From: Coriobacteriaceae bacterium
GTDB taxonomy: Bacteria; Actinomycetota; Coriobacteriia; Coriobacteriales; Coriobacteriaceae
Direction: 5' to 3'
NCBI GenBank assembly: GCA_902364975.1
Contig: CABJFQ010000005.1
Location: forward strand, 75,102-139,101
Length of the DNA: 64,000 nt
This document shows positions 60,508 through 64,000 of the stretch, one piece after another. The notes below the pieces were generated by a model. The model made no database searches and was not told the origin of the DNA. It worked only from the letters and a program-made list of their open reading frames with translations. The translations under genes were made by a program, and so were the position numbers. How positions within the stretch are numbered: position 1 is the stretch's first letter; each line of letters opens with the position of its first letter.

Positions 60508-61722
60508 TTACTGCGCATTAAAAACGTAGCGGTCCAGGCGCTCGCACGCCTCCCTTACGCGCGAAAGCGGCAGCGCCAGATTCACGCGGATGTGGCAGGG
60601 TCCGTGGAACGGACGGCCGTCCTGATAGCCCACGCCCACACGTGCGCCCTCGTCGAGCAGCCACTGAATATCGTGCCCATGCACGCAGCACCACTCCGTG
60701 CAGTCCAGGAACACCATATAGGTGCCCTGCGGGCGCGAATAGGACACGCCCTCAAAATGCTCGTCCACGTAATCGCAGAAGTAGTCAATGTTGCCCTCGA
60801 TAACCTCGTTGAGCTCATCGAGCCACTCGTAGCCCTGCGGCTGGTAGGCGCCGATAAGCGCATGCATCGAAAGGACATTCATCTCGTTGTAGTGGGTCTT
60901 ATTGGACACGGCGCACACGCGGTCGCGCAGCGTCTCGTTATAGATGATGTGGTAGCTGCCGACCAGGCCCGCAAGGTTAAACGTCTTGCTCGGCGCATAG
61001 AGGGCGACCGTGCGCATGCGGGCATCCTCGCTCACCGACTGCGTCGGGATATGCTTGTGACCCGGCAGGATGATGTCGGACCAGATCTCATCCGAGATCA
61101 CCACGCAATCGTGCTGGCGATAGATGTCCATGGCGCGTTCAATCTCGTCGCGCTCCCATACGCGCCCGCAGGGATTGTGCGGCGAGCAGAACACCGCGGC
61201 ATGAACGTGGTTTTGGGTGAGCTTGCGTTCCATGTCCTCAAAGTCCATGCGCCACACGCCCTGGTCGTCGAGCTTGAGTGGGCTGTGGACAATGCGATAG
61301 CCCGCCGCTTCGATGGACTTGGTAAAGCCGATGTAGGTAGGGCTGTGGACCAGCACCGCATCGCCCGGCTGGACATACGCGCGCAGGGTCGACACGACAC
61401 CGCCCAGCACGCCGTTCTCGTAGCCGATATGTTCCGGGAGCAGACCCTCGACGCCATTACGGCGGCTCTGCCATTCGATGATACGGTCGAAGTACTCGGG
61501 GCGCGGATCGAAATAGCCAAACATGGGATGCTGGGCGCGCTGAATGATGTACTCCTGGACCGTGGGCACCGTGGCAAAGTTCATGTCCGCTACCCACATG
61601 GGGATGCGGTCGAAGCCCTCGTCGGGTGCGTTCGGAGCCATGCCGGGGATTTCGCCCCAGGAGTCAACGGCGATGGCGTCCATGCCGTGGCGGTCGATAA
61701 GCGAAGTAAAGTCGTATTTCAT
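60508..61722 (-). CDS. PatB/MalY-type PLP lyase
   Basis: A 404-aa class I/II PLP enzyme of the MalY/PatB family (cystathionine beta-lyase-like). DRIPMWVADMNF at the N-terminus, SPHNPCGRVW, DEIWSDI and the PLP lysine in APSKTFNLAG. Cleaves C-S bonds of cystathionine or cysteine conjugates. GGGAG precedes the ATG. Confidence 0.88.
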   Translation of the reverse strand: MKYDFTSLIDRHGMDAIAVDSWGEIPGMAPNAPDEGFDRIPMWVADMNFATVPTVQEYIIQRAQHPMFGYFDPRPEYFDRIIEWQSRRNGVEGLLPEHIGYENGVLGGVVSTLRAYVQPGDAVLVHSPTYIGFTKSIEAAGYRIVHSPLKLDDQGVWRMDFEDMERKLTQNHVHAAVFCSPHNPCGRVWERDEIERAMDIYRQHDCVVISDEIWSDIILPGHKHIPTQSVSEDARMRTVALYAPSKTFNLAGLVGSYHIIYNETLRDRVCAVSNKTHYNEMNVLSMHALIGAYQPQGYEWLDELNEVIEGNIDYFCDYVDEHFEGVSYSRPQGTYMVFLDCTEWCCVHGHDIQWLLDEGARVGVGYQDGRPFHGPCHIRVNLALPLSRVREACERLDRYVFNAQ

Positions 61723-61834
61723 GCTGAGCTCCCGTGCAAAGCGGATTGTTTTGGTAGGCGTTATTGTCCACCAGCGTGGGCGGTTTTGGCATGGGGTTTG
61801 GCGTTGAATTTGGCGGGCGCCGGCGAATGGCCGG

Positions 61835-62572
61835 CTAATCCCGCGCGTCGTTGACGGCGGCTACCGTCAACCTGGTTCCATCAACCGTAAAGGATATGTC
61901 AAGCCCAGCGTAAGCCAGATGGTAGACGCGGTTTGGCTCGTGTTTGCTACCCGCGCGGCGCGGATCCTGGCGAAGGACCTCGACCAACCCGGGGAGCTTT
62001 GTGGGCGGGACCATCTCCTGCAGCGCTTGTGGGAACTCGATATCGAGCTCTTGCCACGGCGTATCCTCAATCCAGCCGCCCGTTGCATCCGGGTGGCAGT
62101 CCGCAAACGGAATGTAGGGCTTAATGTCGTAGATGGGCGTGCCGTCGCGCAGATCGGCTCCCAGCACATGAATGATGGGACCGTCGTCGGTAAGCTCCAC
62201 GCGGTCGAGCTTGACGCAGGTGAGACCGATAGGATTAGGGCGAAACGGACTGCGTGTGGCAAACACGCCCACGCGCTCGGCCCCGCCCAGGCGCGGCGGA
62301 CGCACGGTCTTCGACCACTTGGCGTTGGTGCCGGACCTGTCCTGCGCCTTGGCATCGGCGGCGATGTCTTCCGCCGTGCCGCCGGGCGTTCCGTTTTCAA
62401 AGCGCCAGAGCAGCCATAGGTGAGAGAAGGAGTCCAGGCCCTCAACTGCCGCGCTAAAGGCAAATTCCTGCTCAAAGACGATGCGTCCCTCAAGATGAGG
62501 CGCCAAAAAGCTGTTGCGCGGAATGCCGAACTTCTGCGGCAGGTCGGTATGTATGTGTGCAATAGGTTCCAT
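61835..62572 (-). CDS. trmO: tRNA t6A methyltransferase TrmO-like
   Basis: A 245-aa YaeB/TsaA (TrmO) family protein: IAHIHTDLPQKFGIPRNS, DSFSHLWLLWRF, ATRSPFRPNPIGL and the C-terminal REPNRVYHLAYAGL-like region (KHEPNRVYHLAYAGL). Adds a methyl group to t6A37 of tRNA-Thr using SAM. No SD precedes any candidate start; a TACAAT motif 7 nt before ATG 62572 would fit a leaderless mRNA. Confidence 0.83.
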   Translation of the reverse strand: MEPIAHIHTDLPQKFGIPRNSFLAPHLEGRIVFEQEFAFSAAVEGLDSFSHLWLLWRFENGTPGGTAEDIAADAKAQDRSGTNAKWSKTVRPPRLGGAERVGVFATRSPFRPNPIGLTCVKLDRVELTDDGPIIHVLGADLRDGTPIYDIKPYIPFADCHPDATGGWIEDTPWQELDIEFPQALQEMVPPTKLPGLVEVLRQDPRRAGSKHEPNRVYHLAYAGLDISFTVDGTRLTVAAVNDARD

Positions 62573-62712
62573 GCCGGTCATTGTACGGCACTGGTGCGCG
62601 GGCGAGGGGCCGCGATTCCCGCTCATCGCCATCTGCATGCAACCAACGGTTGCTTGGAAGGGTGCCTGCCGCCGCGTATGCTTAAGCCATCAACCAGCAG
62701 AAAGGAGCCGTT

Positions 62713-63540
62713 ATGGCCTTCGCAGAAAAGCTCATCGCCGTCCGTCGCGCCAACAATCTCACCCAAGAGCAGCTCGCCGCCAAGCTCTACGTCACGCGCC
62801 AAGCCGTCAGCCGTTGGGAACGCGGCGAGGTCACACCGGGCATCGACATGATGAAGCTCATTGCCGCCGTGACCGGCGAGCCTCTGTCTCATCTGCTCGA
62901 AATGCCCGAGCACTATTGCCAGAGCTGCGGCATGATACTCACGCCCGACGACTGCGGCACCGATGCCGCGGGCGCCACGACCGACCATTACTGCAAGTGG
63001 TGCTACGACCGCGGCAAGTACACCTACGAGACTACGATGGAGGCGATGATCGAGGATTGCGCCCCGCGTCTGGCGCAAAACACCGGTATGTCACTCGACG
63101 AGGCCGTCTCGCTCATGGGCGCCGTGCTGCCGCAACTGGAGCGCTGGCGCACCGTGCAGGAAAACGAAGAGCGCTACGGCGCCGAAGCCCGGGCGCGCTA
63201 TGGCGATGAGGCAATCGATGCGGCAAGCGAGGCGTTGCTGGACATGGATCCCGAGACATGGAACGACATGAAGGAACTTGAACGCGCTATTCTGGGCCAG
63301 CTCTCGATTGCCATGGGCGACGGCGATCCAAAGAGTAGCGAAGCCCGCAAGCTTGTCGCAATGCACCGCCGATGGATTGGCCTTAACTGGGGACACGAGC
63401 CCCAGGACGAAGCATACCTGGGCCTCGCCAATGGTTATCTTGCCGACCAGCGCTTTGTTGACTACTACGACAAGCCCTGCGGCACCGGAGCCACGGCGTT
63501 TCTGGTACAGGCAATCGAGTCGTCGTTGACGCGTGCATAG
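62713..63540 (+). CDS. XRE-zinc ribbon-TipAS regulator
   Basis: A 275-aa three-part protein. Residues about 5-60 are a XRE/Cro-type HTH (LTQEQLAAKLYVTRQAVSRWERGE). Residues about 68-100 are a zinc ribbon with CQSCGM and HYCKWCYD. Residues about 145-270 are a TipAS-like helical drug-binding domain (ERYGAEARARYG, NDMKELERA, DYYDKPCGTGATAFLVQAIE). TipAS binds thiopeptides in MerR-type TipA; here the DNA-binding module is XRE instead. AAAGGAG precedes the ATG. Probably senses a drug-like or peptide ligand; target genes not identified. Confidence 0.82.
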   Translation: MAFAEKLIAVRRANNLTQEQLAAKLYVTRQAVSRWERGEVTPGIDMMKLIAAVTGEPLSHLLEMPEHYCQSCGMILTPDDCGTDAAGATTDHYCKWCYDRGKYTYETTMEAMIEDCAPRLAQNTGMSLDEAVSLMGAVLPQLERWRTVQENEERYGAEARARYGDEAIDAASEALLDMDPETWNDMKELERAILGQLSIAMGDGDPKSSEARKLVAMHRRWIGLNWGHEPQDEAYLGLANGYLADQRFVDYYDKPCGTGATAFLVQAIESSLTRA

Positions 63541-63591
63541 ACCGCGGCGGCTTTGGGTATTTCAATCGAAACCTCAACCGATTGGAGACCT

Positions 63592-63837
63592 ATGGCTACT
63601 GATCACGAGCTCGCGCTCTACGTTATGACCGGCTGCCCGTATTGCATAAAGGTCAAGCGCTTCCTGGCCGATAACGGCGTGACCATCCCCGAGCGTAATA
63701 TCTCGACCGATTCCGATGCCGAGCGGACACTCATCGCCGTCGGCGGAAAACGCCAGGTTCCCTGCCTGTTCATTGACGGCGCGCCACTCTACGAATCGAA
63801 CGACATCATCGCGTGGATACAGAAGAACCTGCTCTAG
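63592..63837 (+). CDS. Glutaredoxin
   Basis: An 81-aa glutaredoxin-fold protein with active site CPYC (GCPYCIKVK), cis-Pro in RQVPCLFI, and the GSH-binding-like SNDII. Disulfide reduction or Fe-S handling. ATG 63592 has GGAG 4 nt upstream. Confidence 0.9.
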   Translation: MATDHELALYVMTGCPYCIKVKRFLADNGVTIPERNISTDSDAERTLIAVGGKRQVPCLFIDGAPLYESNDIIAWIQKNLL

Positions 63838-63889
63838 CGTTCTATTGCGGTCGGCCGGCCCCAACGCACAAACCCATACGGCACAAACA

Positions 63890-63951
63890 TGTACGTCAGC
63901 ATCCAAAGTCGACATTTTTCGACATCTTTGGATGCTGACGTACAGCTTTTT
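63890..63951 (+). terminator. Long terminator hairpin
   Basis: TGTACGTCAGCATCCAAAG (63890-63908) and CTTTGGATGCTGACGTACA (63926-63944), 19-bp perfect stem, followed by GC and TTTTT. The loop contains a small inner TCGA/TCGA pair. Confidence 0.85.
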
Positions 63952-63970
63952 GCATGGGCCTACCACAGGT

Positions 63971-64000
63971 AGTCATTGGGGACGTTCTTAAATGACTAGT
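63971..64000. repeat. GGGGACGTT repeat at window end
   Basis: 30 bp identical to 53731-53760, reading AGTCATT, GGGGACGTTCTTA, AATGACTAGT. Continues past the window edge. Confidence 0.85.

Noticed and set aside
60436-61854. 472-codon plus-strand frame opposite the PatB/MalY gene
   Set aside because: Antisense shadow; the minus strand has PLP lysine and full family motifs.

Overview
The window is high-GC actinobacterial chromosome with short intergenic gaps, strong AGGAG-type ribosome binding sites and occasional GTG starts. Gene content (bile salt hydrolase, LAxTG-type surface proteins, KUP, TPP-controlled thiamine salvage, LysR-rich regulation, no anabolic specialities) fits a gut Coriobacteriia, probably Collinsella-like. 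That placement is inference from gene content, not from a marker gene. No rRNA, tRNA, CRISPR array, prophage or transposase gene was seen.

Layout. 1-9.3 kb: a partial acidic/RGG-repeat protein, two small peptide deformylases (one without its catalytic Glu), a HTH-alanine aminotransferase fusion with a phased operator array, a LysR/EamA divergent pair, KUP potassium transporter and bile salt hydrolase. 9.4-15 kb: an AzgA-type purine permease followed by a tandem pair of 591-aa beta-helix surface proteins with LAATG anchors. The second copy carries a fossil of the permease 3' end, which marks the duplication. 15-20.3 kb: esterase, uracil permease, MetE-like methyltransferase with LysR regulator, HAD phosphatase. 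20.3-22.4 kb: TPP riboswitch with intrinsic terminator, then thiM, a thiamine-binding protein gene and thiE. 22.5-28.1 kb: patatin lipase and two c-di-GMP enzymes with GGDEF placed before PAS and degenerate GGDEF modules, one ending in an EAL domain. 28.1-29 kb: an AT-richer patch with a small membrane protein.

29-41.4 kb: flavin reductase, ArsC-like protein, CobW GTPase, TrmL with an insertion, AAA ATPase coupled to a UvrA-like protein, a TetM-like GTPase, GNAT, RsmJ, RlmA and small proteins. 41.5-51.1 kb: MATE exporter, a second LysR/EamA pair, Ung, a queuosine-precursor (VUT) transporter behind a candidate preQ1 riboswitch, SDR, PrfC and a GntR/YtrA-type ABC operon. 51.2-64 kb: CLC channel, LOG protein, K+ channel, two hybrid sensor kinases (one with fused and one with separate solute-binding sensor), PatB/MalY lyase, TrmO, a XRE-zinc ribbon-TipAS regulator and glutaredoxin.

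Cross-cutting observations: two families of short palindromic repeats are scattered between genes. One family (TGTGACAAAGGG...) supplies the stop codon of the genes it abuts. Other leads are the internal ribosome binding site inside the HTH-aminotransferase gene, the candidate preQ1 switch, and the paired ligand-sensing kinases.
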